Source: JBKEDC01 sp047971925 (GTDB taxonomy: Bacteria; Bacteroidota; Bacteroidia; Bacteroidales; Prolixibacteraceae). From it: a stretch of 64,000 nt of DNA. The stretch lies in NCBI GenBank assembly GCA_047971925.1, contig JBKEAC010000085.1, forward strand, positions 1-64,000. The letters are read 5' to 3'. The first letter of the stretch is position 1. The number at the start of each line of letters is the position of its first letter. A program made the position numbers and the translations under genes. Below, one piece after another: positions 27,765-37,748 of the stretch. The notes under the pieces were generated by a model, which was given only the letters and a program-made list of their open reading frames with translations, was not told where the DNA came from and did no database searches.

Positions 27765-27865
27765 ACCTGAGTTTTAGATAACCTTTCAGCTAAAGAAAAT
27801 ACTCTTGTAATACTCGCAAGATATCAAGAAAGTAGCTAAAACAAAATCCGATCTAAAACTCAGGT
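27765..27865. repeat. Perfect 15-bp inverted repeat with nested stems
   Basis: ACCTGAGTTTTAGAT (27765-27779) pairs perfectly with ATCTAAAACTCAGGT (27851-27865). Inside, AGCTA (27788-27792) can pair with TAGCT (27833-27837), and CTTG (27804-27807) with CAAG (27817-27820), so the whole interval can fold as one long arm. It follows purL by 10 bp. There is no T run, so it is not a classic terminator; it could be a small RNA, a processing signal or a miniature element remnant. Confidence 0.6.
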
Positions 27866-28097
27866 CAACTGCTAAACCATGAATCACTGTGTAATTTTAA
27901 TTTGCATTGGATAATAAGAATTGAGATATATTTCAACTCATTTTGCAAGTATATTTTGAACATCTCTATTTTTAGCCTCCTCTTAACGGACTTCAAAAGA
28001 AATAGGCACATGTTATAAATATATTTTATTAATTTTGCCAGAATCAATTAATACGAAACATCCACTTTTATAGGATCAATAAAGAATAAAATAAATT
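27866..28097 (+). promoter_or_regulatory. Upstream region of pheT with -7 box
   Basis: AT-rich leader. TAATTTTG at 28030-28037 fits TAnnTTTG, 60 nt before the pheT start. Nothing else recognised. Confidence 0.4.
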
Positions 28098-30551
28098 ATG
28101 AATATTTCATACAAATGGTTGAAAGACTACATCGACACAAGTCTAACTCCTAATGAGTTGGAAAGCATATTAACACAAGTTGGATTAGAGGTTGGTGGAA
28201 TAGAAGAAGTTGAGAGCATTAAAGGAGGACTCAGGGGACTTGTAATTGGCGAAGTTTTGAGTTGCGAAGCTCATCCTGATTCTGACCATTTAAGCAAAAC
28301 AACAGTAAATTTAGGCGATGGTATTGCCACCCCTATCGTTTGTGGAGCTTCTAATGTTGCAAAGGGACAGAAAGTGGTTGTTGCCACAGTCGGCACAACC
28401 TTATATGATGGAGATAAGGAATTTACTATCAAAAAATCAAAAATTCGTGGCGAAGTATCGGAAGGAATGATTTGTGCCGAAGATGAAATCGGACTCGGAA
28501 ATAGCCATGAAGGAATTATGGTCCTACCTAGCAATGCCATTCCAGGAACTCCAGCAAGCGAATACTTCAACATTGAATCGGATTATTGCATTGAGGTCGA
28601 TTTAACTCCTAATCGCATTGATGCTGCATCACATATCGGAGTAGCTCGAGACTTAGCAGCCTATTTAGCAAAAAATGAAAATATCGGCTACACCAAACCA
28701 AGTGTAGAAGCTTTCCAAGTTGATAACAATTCTCACCCAATAGCTATTGAGCTTGAAAAAAATGATGCTTGTCATCGTTATGCTGGGCTAACAATCAGCG
28801 GAGTGGAAGTAAAAGAATCACCTGATTGGTTAAAAAACCGATTAAAAACAATCGGTTTAAATCCAGTTAATAATATTGTCGATGTAACAAACTATGTCAT
28901 GTTTGAAACAGCTCAACCGCTGCATGCCTTCGACATGGCAGAAATAAAAGGCAATAAAATTATCATAAAAACACTTGCTAATCAATCGAAATTCACTACA
29001 CTCGATGGCGTCGAACGAAAACTTAATGAAAATGATTTAATGATTTGCAGCGAAAGCGAACCATTGTGCATTGCCGGAGTTTTCGGTGGAATCGAATCAG
29101 GAGTTAAGAATTCAACTCAAGCTATTTTCTTAGAATCTGCTTGTTTCGATCCTATCTTTGTTAGAAAAACAGCACGATTTCATGGATTAAATACCGATGC
29201 TTCTTTTCGATTTGAAAGAGGAACTGATCCTAATGGTGTAATTTATGCATTAAAACGTGCTGCTTTACTCATTCAACAAGTTGCTGGCGGAAAAATTTCC
29301 AGTAACATCACCGACATCTACCCTACTCCTATTGCTGATTTTAAAGTAGATGTTAGCTATTCAAACATTGCACGTTTAATTGGGAAAGACTTAGGAAAAG
29401 ACCTTATTAAAAGAATACTTTGTGCTTTAGAAATCAAAATCGAAAACGAATGCGACGATCTTCTATCGCTAGCTGTTCCTCCATATCGTGTTGATGTGAA
29501 ACGTGAAGCTGACATTGTAGAAGAAATTCTACGCATATATGGCTACAACAATGTGGAAATACCAACTAAAGTCAATGCCACACTACAATACACGGAGAAA
29601 GTAACTCCAATGAAGATTCGCAATAAAGCTGCCGATATTCTATCTGCTCAAGGATTCCGCGAAATTTGGTCAAATTCTCTAACTAAATCTAGCTATTATG
29701 AAAATCGTGAAGCTTTTTCAACTAAAAATACCGTCAATTTATTTAATCCACTCAGTGCAGATCTAGGAGCTTTGCGCCAAAGTCTTTTATTTAATGGATT
29801 GGAGACAATTGCCTACAATGCTAATCGAAAAAATGGGGACTTAAAAATTTATGAGCTTGGAAATTGTTATAGCAAAAATGATGTTGACTCGCCTAATTCA
29901 CCTTTAAAAAAATATAATGAAGAAGAACATCTAGGCATCTTCATTTCTGGTAAGAAAGAACGCGAAAGTTGGGCCATTCCTCAAAATGAAAGCTCATTCT
30001 TTCAATTAAAATCATACGTGGAAAATTTATTGTCAAGATTAGGCATAAACATTGACCAACTTCGACACAATGGATTCAATGATGATATCGTTTCTGATGG
30101 ACTAATCTACACTGCTTATACTCAAAAAGAGCTTGTCAAAATTGGAATTGTAAGCAAAAGAACACTTAAAGAATTCGGCATTGACAAACCTGTCTTTTTT
30201 GCCGATATCAACATGAATAATCTTTATACATTACTAAAAAATAGCAAAACATTATTCTCTGAGCTACCAAAATATCCTGAAGTTCGTCGAGATTTAGCTC
30301 TTTTAATTGATAAAAATGTTTCTTTCAATGACATTGTAAATCTTGCTAATAAATCAGAAAAAAGATTGCTCCGTCGCATTGATTTGTTCGATGTATATGA
30401 AGGCAAAGGAATCCCCGAGGATAAAAAGTCATATGCTGTGAGCTTCATCTTGCGCGATGATGAAAAAACACTCAACGAACAGCAAATTGAAAAAATAATG
30501 CACAAGTTGATCGATTCATTTGAAAAAGAACTTCAAGCAAAACTTCGATAA
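28098..30551 (+). CDS. pheT: Phenylalanyl-tRNA synthetase beta subunit
   Basis: Forms the alpha2-beta2 PheRS with PheS, which is not in this window. It has 817 residues. The N-terminal MNISYKWLKDYIDTSLTPNEL is followed by the tRNA-binding OB (EMAP-like) domain with VVCGASNVAKGQKVVVATVG, the B3/4 editing domain, the B5 domain with TNYVMFETAQPLHAFD nearby, the catalytic-like core, and the C-terminal ferredoxin-like anticodon-binding domain (KYPEVRRDLALLIDKNVSF). All domains present. Confidence 0.97.
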   Translation: MNISYKWLKDYIDTSLTPNELESILTQVGLEVGGIEEVESIKGGLRGLVIGEVLSCEAHPDSDHLSKTTVNLGDGIATPIVCGASNVAKGQKVVVATVGTTLYDGDKEFTIKKSKIRGEVSEGMICAEDEIGLGNSHEGIMVLPSNAIPGTPASEYFNIESDYCIEVDLTPNRIDAASHIGVARDLAAYLAKNENIGYTKPSVEAFQVDNNSHPIAIELEKNDACHRYAGLTISGVEVKESPDWLKNRLKTIGLNPVNNIVDVTNYVMFETAQPLHAFDMAEIKGNKIIIKTLANQSKFTTLDGVERKLNENDLMICSESEPLCIAGVFGGIESGVKNSTQAIFLESACFDPIFVRKTARFHGLNTDASFRFERGTDPNGVIYALKRAALLIQQVAGGKISSNITDIYPTPIADFKVDVSYSNIARLIGKDLGKDLIKRILCALEIKIENECDDLLSLAVPPYRVDVKREADIVEEILRIYGYNNVEIPTKVNATLQYTEKVTPMKIRNKAADILSAQGFREIWSNSLTKSSYYENREAFSTKNTVNLFNPLSADLGALRQSLLFNGLETIAYNANRKNGDLKIYELGNCYSKNDVDSPNSPLKKYNEEEHLGIFISGKKERESWAIPQNESSFFQLKSYVENLLSRLGINIDQLRHNGFNDDIVSDGLIYTAYTQKELVKIGIVSKRTLKEFGIDKPVFFADINMNNLYTLLKNSKTLFSELPKYPEVRRDLALLIDKNVSFNDIVNLANKSEKRLLRRIDLFDVYEGKGIPEDKKSYAVSFILRDDEKTLNEQQIEKIMHKLIDSFEKELQAKLR

Positions 30552-30571
30552 AAAAGGGTGCTACATACACA

Positions 30572-30610
30572 AAAAAAGACCACTGAATTTAATGTTCAAT
30601 GGTCTTTTTT
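30572..30610. terminator. Bidirectional terminator between pheT and the LTxxQ gene
   Basis: Stem AAAAAAGACCACTGAA (30572-30587) / TTCAATGGTCTTTTTT (30595-30610) with one mismatch and a 7-nt loop, between convergent genes, with A and T tracts on both sides. Confidence 0.85.
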
Positions 30611-30629
30611 ATATGATTATTAATCTGCT

Positions 30630-31109
30630 CTATTCATCAGGATGATTAATTTCAGGTCTCTCTCCTCCTGGCATTCTCGACTTCATTTCCTTCTGCATTT
30701 CATCATATTTCACTTTTTGAGCATCAGTTAAAACAGCTTTTATCTTTGCATCATTCTTTTTTCTTTGCTCGTCCATCTGAGCATGCATAGTTTCTCTATT
30801 AGCCTCCATCTGCTCACGCATTGCCTCAGGGTCATCACCAAACTTTTCGCGCATAGCTTTCATTTGATTTTGCATCTCAACTGACTGAGCATTCAAAATC
30901 TCTTTAACCTTTGTTTGCTGATCGGCTGTTAATTCCAATTCCGTTGTCATGCGCTCCACTTGTTTAGCTGTTCTTTCCTCAGAAGACATTCTTGGACCTC
31001 GCTGTTGATACTCTGATGATTGAGAAGGTCGTGTACCACTTCCTCTTTGTGCCATTGAAATTGTACTAAATCCAGCTACAATAGCAAATACTAAAATTAC
31101 TTTCTTCAT
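30630..31109 (-). CDS. Periplasmic LTxxQ-motif protein (Spy/CpxP-like)
   Basis: It has 159 residues. A Sec signal peptide (MKKVILVFAIVAGFSTISMA) precedes a highly charged, Gln- and Met-rich helical protein. Two LTxxQ motifs are visible: LTADQQTKV and LTDAQKVKY, spaced as in Spy/CpxP helices. Family members act as periplasmic chaperones or envelope-stress modulators. Here no CpxAR-like genes are adjacent, so the role is inferred from the fold only. Confidence 0.8.
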   Translation of the reverse strand: MKKVILVFAIVAGFSTISMAQRGSGTRPSQSSEYQQRGPRMSSEERTAKQVERMTTELELTADQQTKVKEILNAQSVEMQNQMKAMREKFGDDPEAMREQMEANRETMHAQMDEQRKKNDAKIKAVLTDAQKVKYDEMQKEMKSRMPGGERPEINHPDE

Positions 31110-31274
31110 ATATTAAATTTATTTCATTATAATCTCGTTAAATATTTCTCTTAAATATTCTCTTTAAAAATATGCATAAAACAAGATTTATTTCTCACTT
31201 ACAGACATCTATTTTTCTTTGAAGTTTAACTATAACTATAATATTAAAGGAAATTAACTATTATCGCAATAAAA

Positions 31275-31814
31275 TTACTTCCGTAAATCTGAAAATAACT
31301 TTCTAAACTTATCACGTTTAAGAATAACCACAGCTTGACAAAAAGGATTACTTGGATTATTCAACAAATAGTTCTGATGATAATCTTCGGCTTGAAAGAA
31401 ATCACCTATTGGCTCAACACTAGTCACAATTTCTGCTTCATAAACATCTTCCTCGTTTAATCTTTTAATCAGATTTTCAGCCAACTCTCGCTGCTCTTGA
31501 TCATGATAATAAATCACAGAGCGATATTGCGTTCCTATATCTTCACCTTGTCGATTTAATGTTGTTGGGTCATGAGTTGCAAAAAAAACACGCAATATAT
31601 CCAGACAACTTATTTGCGCTGCATCGTAAGATATCTGAACGACCTCAGCATGATTTGTGTTACCCGTACACACTTGTTCATATGTAGGATTAACAACTAC
31701 CCCTCCCGAATAGCCACTCTTCACAGAGCAAACTCCTTTCAATTCGCTAAAAACAGCTTCCGTACACCAAAAGCATCCACCTCCAAGTGTAACATATTTC
31801 AAATCATTATTCAT
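31275..31814 (-). CDS. msrA: Peptide methionine-S-sulfoxide reductase
   Basis: Repairs methionine-S-sulfoxide. It has 179 residues with the active site GGGCFWC (catalytic Cys14, Cys17 adjacent). YSGGVVVNPTYEQVCTGNTNHAEVVQ and the FFATHDPTTLNRQGEDIGTQYRSVIYY segments are diagnostic of MsrA. No MsrB domain is fused. It lies 8 bp after the DedA-like gene and was probably co-transcribed with it. Confidence 0.96.
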   Translation of the reverse strand: MNNDLKYVTLGGGCFWCTEAVFSELKGVCSVKSGYSGGVVVNPTYEQVCTGNTNHAEVVQISYDAAQISCLDILRVFFATHDPTTLNRQGEDIGTQYRSVIYYHDQEQRELAENLIKRLNEEDVYEAEIVTSVEPIGDFFQAEDYHQNYLLNNPSNPFCQAVVILKRDKFRKLFSDLRK

Positions 31815-31822
31815 TACCTCAG

Positions 31823-32413
31823 TTATTTAATCCACGTATTAAGAGAAAAATCTATTGAGTGCTCAACCAAATAAGCAAAAGAGAAAAATCTAAGTAATCG
31901 AAACAAGGCAAACAACAAATAATGATTGGACTTGTATTCTGTTGTGCCAACTAGCATGCTCACTAATCCCCATGGCAATGGTGTCAATGCCGCTGTAATA
32001 ATCAAAAAAGATCCATACTTTCGGAACATAGGCCACAAATCTTTAAACAGCTTTCGGCTGAAAAAACGAAATAAGCGCATATTTCTAAATGTGCGTCCCA
32101 AGTAAAAAGAAAGCACACCTGCTCCATACGAAATGATTGCAAATAAAGCTACATCTTGCCAATAAGAGAGCCCCGATTGTCGATGCAACGACCACTTCAT
32201 GTAGAGTTCGGGAGGAAATAATCCGAAAAAAACTTCAGAGCACACATAACTCAAATAAACCAATGGGGTTCGCTCATACACATAGGCAGTCAATACTCCT
32301 TTATTCGGAGTAATGATGTATTTATCAGCTAACAGATACAAAATTGCCAAGGCTAAAAAGTAAAGCCCACCTTTAGCTAAATTCTGCAACAGAAATTTTG
32401 TTTTTTCATCCAT
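31823..32413 (-). CDS. DedA/VTT-like integral membrane protein
   Basis: It has 196 residues from the ATG at 32413 (MDEKTKFLLQNLAKGG). The frame continues upstream to 32503, but the extra 30 residues are poor and would break the N-terminal helix. Transmembrane helices occur near residues 15-32, 52-70, 88-110, 135-160 and 165-185. The segment LTPLPWGLVSMLVGTTEY has the proline-containing re-entrant feel of SNARE-associated (VTT/DedA) proteins. These act in lipid flipping and membrane homeostasis. The exact family is uncertain. It is coupled to msrA. Confidence 0.6.
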   Translation of the reverse strand: MDEKTKFLLQNLAKGGLYFLALAILYLLADKYIITPNKGVLTAYVYERTPLVYLSYVCSEVFFGLFPPELYMKWSLHRQSGLSYWQDVALFAIISYGAGVLSFYLGRTFRNMRLFRFFSRKLFKDLWPMFRKYGSFLIITAALTPLPWGLVSMLVGTTEYKSNHYLLFALFRLLRFFSFAYLVEHSIDFSLNTWIK

Positions 32414-32652
32414 AATGCTTGTAAATATATATCTATTTTTAAATACTTCTCTTCTACATTCTGCCTTTTTTAAAATCATTAACGAAAAAACAAATGATTT
32501 CATACATAAATACTCTAAGCAAGAAGTCTTTAATTAATTATTAGATATATTTCTACATTAAAATTAGGCAAGCGAGCAAGAGTTCTTCACTCATGGTGCA
32601 TAATTTATATTTTTTTTACAAGAAGTGTCAACATAGTCAAATCAATATTATC

Positions 32653-32660
32653 TAACTTTG
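32653..32660 (+). promoter_or_regulatory. -7 box of the alcohol dehydrogenase gene
   Basis: TAACTTTG, 26 nt before the ATG at 32687. No -33 TTG at proper spacing. Confidence 0.5.
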
Positions 32661-32686
32661 TTTAATCAAATATTTAAGTATTCAAT

Positions 32687-33844
32687 ATGCTAAATTTCAC
32701 GTATAAAAACCCAACTAAAATTTTGTTTGGCAAAGGTCAAATTGCAAACATAACCAAAGAAATTCCTCAAGATGCTAAAATCTTACTAACATATGGAGGC
32801 GGTAGTATTTTCAAAAATGGTGTCTATGACCAAGTTCGAGCTGCTACTGAAGGATTAAACATCATTGAATTCGGAGGCATTGAGCCCAACCCCAAATATG
32901 AAACGCTCATGCAAGCTGTCGAAATATGCCGACAAGAAAAAATAACTTTTCTCCTTGCTGTTGGTGGTGGATCTGTACTCGACGGAACCAAATTTATTGC
33001 TGCTGCTCACTTTGTGAAAGAAGACGACACTTGGGATATTCTTAAAACAGGAGGAAAAATAATTAAGCAAGCTCTTCCCATCGGATGTGTAATGACACTA
33101 CCCGCTACTGGGTCGGAAATGAATGGGAATGCTGTTATTTCGAAACTTACTACCAAAGAAAAGCTTGGAATGCTAAGCCCATTAGTATATCCCCAATTTT
33201 CAGTGCTTGACCCTGATTTTATTTCGTCTCTTCCCGAAAATCAAATTGCCAATGGAATAATTGATTCATATGTCCACACCATTGAGCAATACTTAACCTA
33301 CGATGTTGATTCTCCTCTACAAGACCGATATGCAGAAAGCATTCTAAATACACTCATCGAGGAAGGTCCTAAAGTTATTGCAAATAACAAAGACTATAAT
33401 GCGGCTGCAAACTACATGTGGTGTGCAACTAATGCACTTAATCATTGGATAGCTGTTGGCGTTGTACAAGATTGGAGCACTCACCAAATTGGACATGAAC
33501 TAACGGCTCTTCATGGAATCGACCATGCAAAAACGCTGGCAATTGTTCTTCCTGGAGTCATGAATTTTAAAAGAAAAGATAAAGCTAAAAAAATCCTACA
33601 ATACGGTAGTCGCATATTTGGAATCTCTTCTGGATCTGACGAAGAACGGATTGATGCAACTATTCATGCCACAGAATCTTTTTTCAACAAACTAGGAGTT
33701 TCTTGTCGTTTGTCCGATTATAATGTCACCGAAGAAAGCATTCTCACCATTGAGAATCGTTTTAAAGACAGAAAGAAATCAGATGGCGAGCATCGCGACA
33801 TTGACTGGCAAGCCACTGGAACTATTCTACGCTCAAGACTCTAA
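32687..33844 (+). CDS. Iron-containing alcohol dehydrogenase (YqhD/BdhA type)
   Basis: NAD(P)H-dependent aldehyde reductase/alcohol dehydrogenase of the group III Fe-ADH family. It has 385 residues. The N-terminus (FTYKNPTKILFGKGQI) and the nucleotide-binding GGGSVLDGTKFIAAA are YqhD-like. The metal site is carried by DSYVHTIEQY and the His-rich stretch STHQIGHELTALHGIDHAK. YqhD homologues detoxify reactive aldehydes using NADPH. It is a single gene closed by a strong terminator. Confidence 0.93.
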   Translation: MLNFTYKNPTKILFGKGQIANITKEIPQDAKILLTYGGGSIFKNGVYDQVRAATEGLNIIEFGGIEPNPKYETLMQAVEICRQEKITFLLAVGGGSVLDGTKFIAAAHFVKEDDTWDILKTGGKIIKQALPIGCVMTLPATGSEMNGNAVISKLTTKEKLGMLSPLVYPQFSVLDPDFISSLPENQIANGIIDSYVHTIEQYLTYDVDSPLQDRYAESILNTLIEEGPKVIANNKDYNAAANYMWCATNALNHWIAVGVVQDWSTHQIGHELTALHGIDHAKTLAIVLPGVMNFKRKDKAKKILQYGSRIFGISSGSDEERIDATIHATESFFNKLGVSCRLSDYNVTEESILTIENRFKDRKKSDGEHRDIDWQATGTILRSRL

Positions 33845-33850
33845 TAAAAC

Positions 33851-33887
33851 AAACAGCAATAATCTTCAAAGAAGATTATTGCTGTTT
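33851..33887. terminator. Bidirectional terminator between alcohol dehydrogenase and recN
   Basis: Perfect 17-bp stem AAACAGCAATAATCTTC / GAAGATTATTGCTGTTT with a 3-nt AAA loop, between convergent genes. Confidence 0.9.
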
Positions 33888-33916
33888 GTTTTAAAAATTT
33901 CATTACCCTCTTCAAT

Positions 33917-35569
33917 TTAGGATAACAACTCCTGCGCTGCCTTTCGAGCCGTTTCCGAAGCACTCTCTCCTGCCAACATCAATGCCAATTCATCTATTCG
34001 TTCATTTTCACTCAACTGACGAATTGACGTAAATGTCTGCTCATTATCATCATATTTATATACTTTAAAATGATACTCTCCCTTTCCTGCAATCTGCGGA
34101 AGATGAGTAATATTAAGAATTTGCACATGGGCAGATAATTCTTTTAAAACATCTCCCATTTTAACAGCAACTTCACCTGATATTCCTGTATCTATTTCAT
34201 CAAAAACAATTGTTGGTAATGACTTATTACTAGCTATAAGCGACTTAATAGCCAACATTACACGTGAAATTTCACCTCCTGAGGCAACTTTTGAAACATC
34301 TTGCAACGTTCCATTCTTATTGCCAGCAAAAGTAAAAAGTAAATCATCAATCCCAGTATTAGAAATAGAATCTAATTTCTTAAACTGAAGTTTAAATACC
34401 GCATTTGGCATTCCCAAACGATATAACACTTCTTCTATTGATTGTTCTATAATAGGTGCAGCTGTAATTCTCCTTTCACTCAATTCTCCGGCACAAAGAT
34501 GCAATTCTGCCAACAAACCATCTACCAGCAAACGGTGTTGTTCGATATCTTCATCAAATGTTCCTATCTGTGCGATCTTCTTCTCAAAATCATGCTGTAA
34601 GATAAGTAACTCAGAAACAGAATCAACTTTAAACTTTTGCTGCAAAGAATAAAACAAATCAAGGCGTTCTGCAATCTCATTCACTCGAGTTGAATTATAT
34701 TCTACACCATCTGCTAAGACATCACATTCATCATTTATATCTTTCATCTCCAAATAAACCGACTCCAATCTAGAAGCTAATTCATCAGCTCTACCAACCA
34801 CGCTACTCATCTTTTTGAATCGAGACAAATGCTCCTTTAGTCTTGCCAACACGCCTAAATCATCTTGTTGCATTTCTGAAGAAAATCCGCCAAATATTGA
34901 CTTAATATCTTCTGCATGCTCTAAAGTCGATTGCTCCTGTTCCAATACCTCTTGCTCACCTTCTTTCAATTTTGCACTTTCTAATTGAGCATATTGAAAC
35001 TGTAGATAATCAAAATCGCTTTTTGACTGTTCTGCTTGATAAATAAGCTCAAGCAATATTTTATTTTGCTTTTGATAATTCCGATAACAATCAGAATATT
35101 TCTCTAAACATTTTGCATTTCCTGCAACAAGATCAACCAAATTTAATTGAAAAGAATTATCGCCCAATGATAAATTCTGATGCTGCGAGTGAATATCAAT
35201 CAGCTGTGAAGAAATTTCTTGCAGCACTTTTAATGTAACTGGTGTATCATTAATAAAAGCCCTTGATTTTCCACTTGCACTAATCTCTCGCCTCAAGATG
35301 GTTTGTTCTTCATAATCAATATCATTTTGCTGGAAAAGCGACATCAAATTAAGATTGCTAATTTTGAAGATAGCTTCAACTGTGCATTTCTGCTCCTCAT
35401 TTCGCAAAACCGACAAATCAGCACGCTGACCCATAATTAGCCCCAAAGCACCAAGTATTATCGATTTCCCAGCCCCTGTCTCTCCAGTGATGATGTTAAA
35501 TCCCTGAAAATATTTTATATGCAACTTATCAATGAGTGCATAGTTTGATATATGTAATTCTAGAAGCAC
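33917..35569 (-). CDS. recN: DNA repair protein RecN
   Basis: SMC-like ATPase in double-strand break repair. It has 550 residues. Walker A is GETGAGKS (about residues 30-37). The ABC signature region reads VASGGEISRVMLAIK and Walker B VFDEIDTGISGEVA. The centre is a long coiled coil (about 150-370). It is the last gene of the conserved Bacteroidota run bamD-rpoZ-coaBC-porD-recN; the gap to the preceding gene is 17 bp. Confidence 0.96.
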   Translation of the reverse strand: MLLELHISNYALIDKLHIKYFQGFNIITGETGAGKSIILGALGLIMGQRADLSVLRNEEQKCTVEAIFKISNLNLMSLFQQNDIDYEEQTILRREISASGKSRAFINDTPVTLKVLQEISSQLIDIHSQHQNLSLGDNSFQLNLVDLVAGNAKCLEKYSDCYRNYQKQNKILLELIYQAEQSKSDFDYLQFQYAQLESAKLKEGEQEVLEQEQSTLEHAEDIKSIFGGFSSEMQQDDLGVLARLKEHLSRFKKMSSVVGRADELASRLESVYLEMKDINDECDVLADGVEYNSTRVNEIAERLDLFYSLQQKFKVDSVSELLILQHDFEKKIAQIGTFDEDIEQHRLLVDGLLAELHLCAGELSERRITAAPIIEQSIEEVLYRLGMPNAVFKLQFKKLDSISNTGIDDLLFTFAGNKNGTLQDVSKVASGGEISRVMLAIKSLIASNKSLPTIVFDEIDTGISGEVAVKMGDVLKELSAHVQILNITHLPQIAGKGEYHFKVYKYDDNEQTFTSIRQLSENERIDELALMLAGESASETARKAAQELLS

Positions 35570-35586
35570 AACTATTAATTTAATTT

Positions 35587-36492
35587 TTAAAATGCATTAT
35601 GTTCCTTCAGTGCCTGATAATTTGCACTATTTGCAGGGTCCATCTCAACCAATGCTGCAACAACTCGATTCAACTCTTCGATTGGTGCAGCCGAGAAAAT
35701 ATTAAGCAGCTCGCTCGTTTTAGCATCAAAAAAAACAGTAAACAAATATAAACTTGGTCGTGTGCGATATAATTTCACCAAACTCACAACTGAATTGGCA
35801 ACTACTGAACGACCATTTGCAAAAGATTTCTCCATCTCATCTAGTCCTTTGCGATGATAATCATATAACAACTGACGAAATGCTGAATACGATCTATTAT
35901 TCAAATTTTCAGCAAGCCAATATCTATTCGTTTCATTTTCATACGACTTCCATCCTCCATAAGATGAACCTTGGGCATTATTTACAATCTGCATAGCTTT
36001 CTGAAAATAAATCGAACCAGCATTAGGTGAAAATGAATCAGCATCCATACCTAAAATAACATAGGCATAAAAAGCCATAATGCTCGTGAGATTATCCACA
36101 TTTGATGATTCATTATAAACTAACGGTTCAAATTCTGAATACACCACATGAAAATCTTTATCCTTAATATTCAACAATGGACTTTCATAACTCGCATTAT
36201 AAATCGGGCGACGAAGTTGCACATTAACCGAGCCTTTAAATTCATTAGTTGAAACTTGCTCTTCCAACTGAATGACCATATTACACTCGATTAATTCCGT
36301 TTTTTCATAACGATCTTCCGTCCATTTCCTTTCATTCATGAACTGCGTTAAAGCTGTCTGCATGGCCTTAAAGGTATTCTGATTTGCTTCTCTAATCTTA
36401 TTATAATTCACTGTAACATTACAGCGAAGTTCTTGAGCATTCAAACTACTTGCACCTAAAATCAATGCTATTATAAATACAATTCTATTCAT
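35587..36492 (-). CDS. porD: DUF4835 family exported protein, annotated PorD (type IX secretion)
   Basis: It has 301 residues with a Sec signal peptide (MNRIVFIIALILGASSLNAQ). The mature start (ELRCNVTVNYNKI) and the LRRPIYNASYESPLLNIKDKDF segment are typical of the DUF4835 family. Its position between coaBC and recN is the conserved Bacteroidota context. The family is often named PorD because of a link with type IX secretion; I see no other Por genes in this window, so that function rests on family naming. Confidence 0.8.
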   Translation of the reverse strand: MNRIVFIIALILGASSLNAQELRCNVTVNYNKIREANQNTFKAMQTALTQFMNERKWTEDRYEKTELIECNMVIQLEEQVSTNEFKGSVNVQLRRPIYNASYESPLLNIKDKDFHVVYSEFEPLVYNESSNVDNLTSIMAFYAYVILGMDADSFSPNAGSIYFQKAMQIVNNAQGSSYGGWKSYENETNRYWLAENLNNRSYSAFRQLLYDYHRKGLDEMEKSFANGRSVVANSVVSLVKLYRTRPSLYLFTVFFDAKTSELLNIFSAAPIEELNRVVAALVEMDPANSANYQALKEHNAF

Positions 36493-36510
36493 TGAAAATA
36501 TACTTTGTTT

Positions 36511-37728
36511 TTATGAATGATGAAACATGCGAATTGATATCTCTTGAATAATATCTTTCGCAACTTCCGCTTTCGTCTTCAATGGAAAACTTTTAATTTC
36601 TCCGACGGCATCAATAATAGATATCTTATTAGTATCTACCCCAAATCCAGCACCGAAATCATTAAGCGAATTTAAAACAATTAAATCTAAGTTTTTACGT
36701 CGCAACTTTACTTCCGCATTCTTAAATTCATCTTGAGTTTCAAGGGCAAAACCTATTAGCAACTGGTTTTCACGTTTCTGTTTCCCAAGAGAAGCCGCAA
36801 TGTCATCATTTGCCACTAATTCTATCGAAAAATCATGCTGATTCTCACGCTTAATTTTTTGCTCTGCTCTTGTTTTAGGACGATAATCAGCAACAGCAGC
36901 ACTCATAATAGCGGCATCGCACAAGGGGAAAATCCGTTCCGCCTCCATCTTCATTTCCTCAGCAGATTCCACTAAAATCAATTCAATCGAATGTGCCGAT
37001 TTTAACTTAACACTCACCGGACCACTAAGCAAGGTAACACGTGCCCCTTGTTCTGCCAATGCTTCTGCCAATGCATAGCCCATTTTCCCCGATGAATAGT
37101 TCCCAATAAATCGAACAGGATCAATTCGCTCGTAAGTTGGACCAGCAGTAACTAGAATATGCTTATTTAGAAGTTTTTTTTTTGAATTAAAATGCTCCAC
37201 AACAGCATCTACAATATGTTCTGGCTCTGCCATTCGCCCTTTACCATGCAAGCCACTAGCTAAAACGCCATCACCTGGTTCAATAATAATATTACCATAT
37301 GATTTAAGCAACTGCATATTTTGGTTAGTTGATGGATGCTGAAACATATCTAAATCCATGGCAGGAGCAAGCATCACATCATTTTTTGCAGAAAGATAGG
37401 TTGTAACTAGTAGGTTATCGGCAATGCCATGTGCCATTTTCCCAATTGTTGCAGCTGTAACGGGAGCAATTAAAGTCAAATCCGCCCATTGCCCCATGTC
37501 AACATGCGAATGCCATGTACCATCATTTGCCGTAAAAAAATCCGACGCAACTGGTCTTCCCGACAATGCACTCATTGTAACAGGCGTAATGAACTGCTTT
37601 GCAGCTGGAGTCATCACCACTTGCACTTGTGCACCTTCTTTTATTAATAACCGCAAAAGCATAGCTGCCTTATAAGCAGCTATGCTTCCTGTTATTCCTA
37701 AAACAATATTTTTGCCCTCTAATCTCAT
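36511..37728 (-). CDS. coaBC: Bifunctional phosphopantothenoylcysteine decarboxylase/synthase
   Basis: Two consecutive steps of coenzyme A synthesis. It has 405 residues. The N-terminal flavin-dependent CoaC half covers residues 1-180: GITGSIAAYKA, the catalytic His in the SHVDMGQWADL region, and the PAMDLDMF motif. The C-terminal CoaB half has TAGPTYERIDPVRFIGNYSSGKMG, the AAVADYRP motif, and the KIKRE segment of the nucleotide site. It lies 20 bp after rpoZ, in the operon. Confidence 0.97.
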   Translation of the reverse strand: MRLEGKNIVLGITGSIAAYKAAMLLRLLIKEGAQVQVVMTPAAKQFITPVTMSALSGRPVASDFFTANDGTWHSHVDMGQWADLTLIAPVTAATIGKMAHGIADNLLVTTYLSAKNDVMLAPAMDLDMFQHPSTNQNMQLLKSYGNIIIEPGDGVLASGLHGKGRMAEPEHIVDAVVEHFNSKKKLLNKHILVTAGPTYERIDPVRFIGNYSSGKMGYALAEALAEQGARVTLLSGPVSVKLKSAHSIELILVESAEEMKMEAERIFPLCDAAIMSAAVADYRPKTRAEQKIKRENQHDFSIELVANDDIAASLGKQKRENQLLIGFALETQDEFKNAEVKLRRKNLDLIVLNSLNDFGAGFGVDTNKISIIDAVGEIKSFPLKTKAEVAKDIIQEISIRMFHHS

Positions 37729-37748
37729 GGAAGGTATTTGAATTTATA

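Noticed and set aside
27865..28047. 60-codon minus-strand frame between purL and pheT
   Set aside because: AT-rich chance frame overlapping the hairpin and the pheT promoter region.
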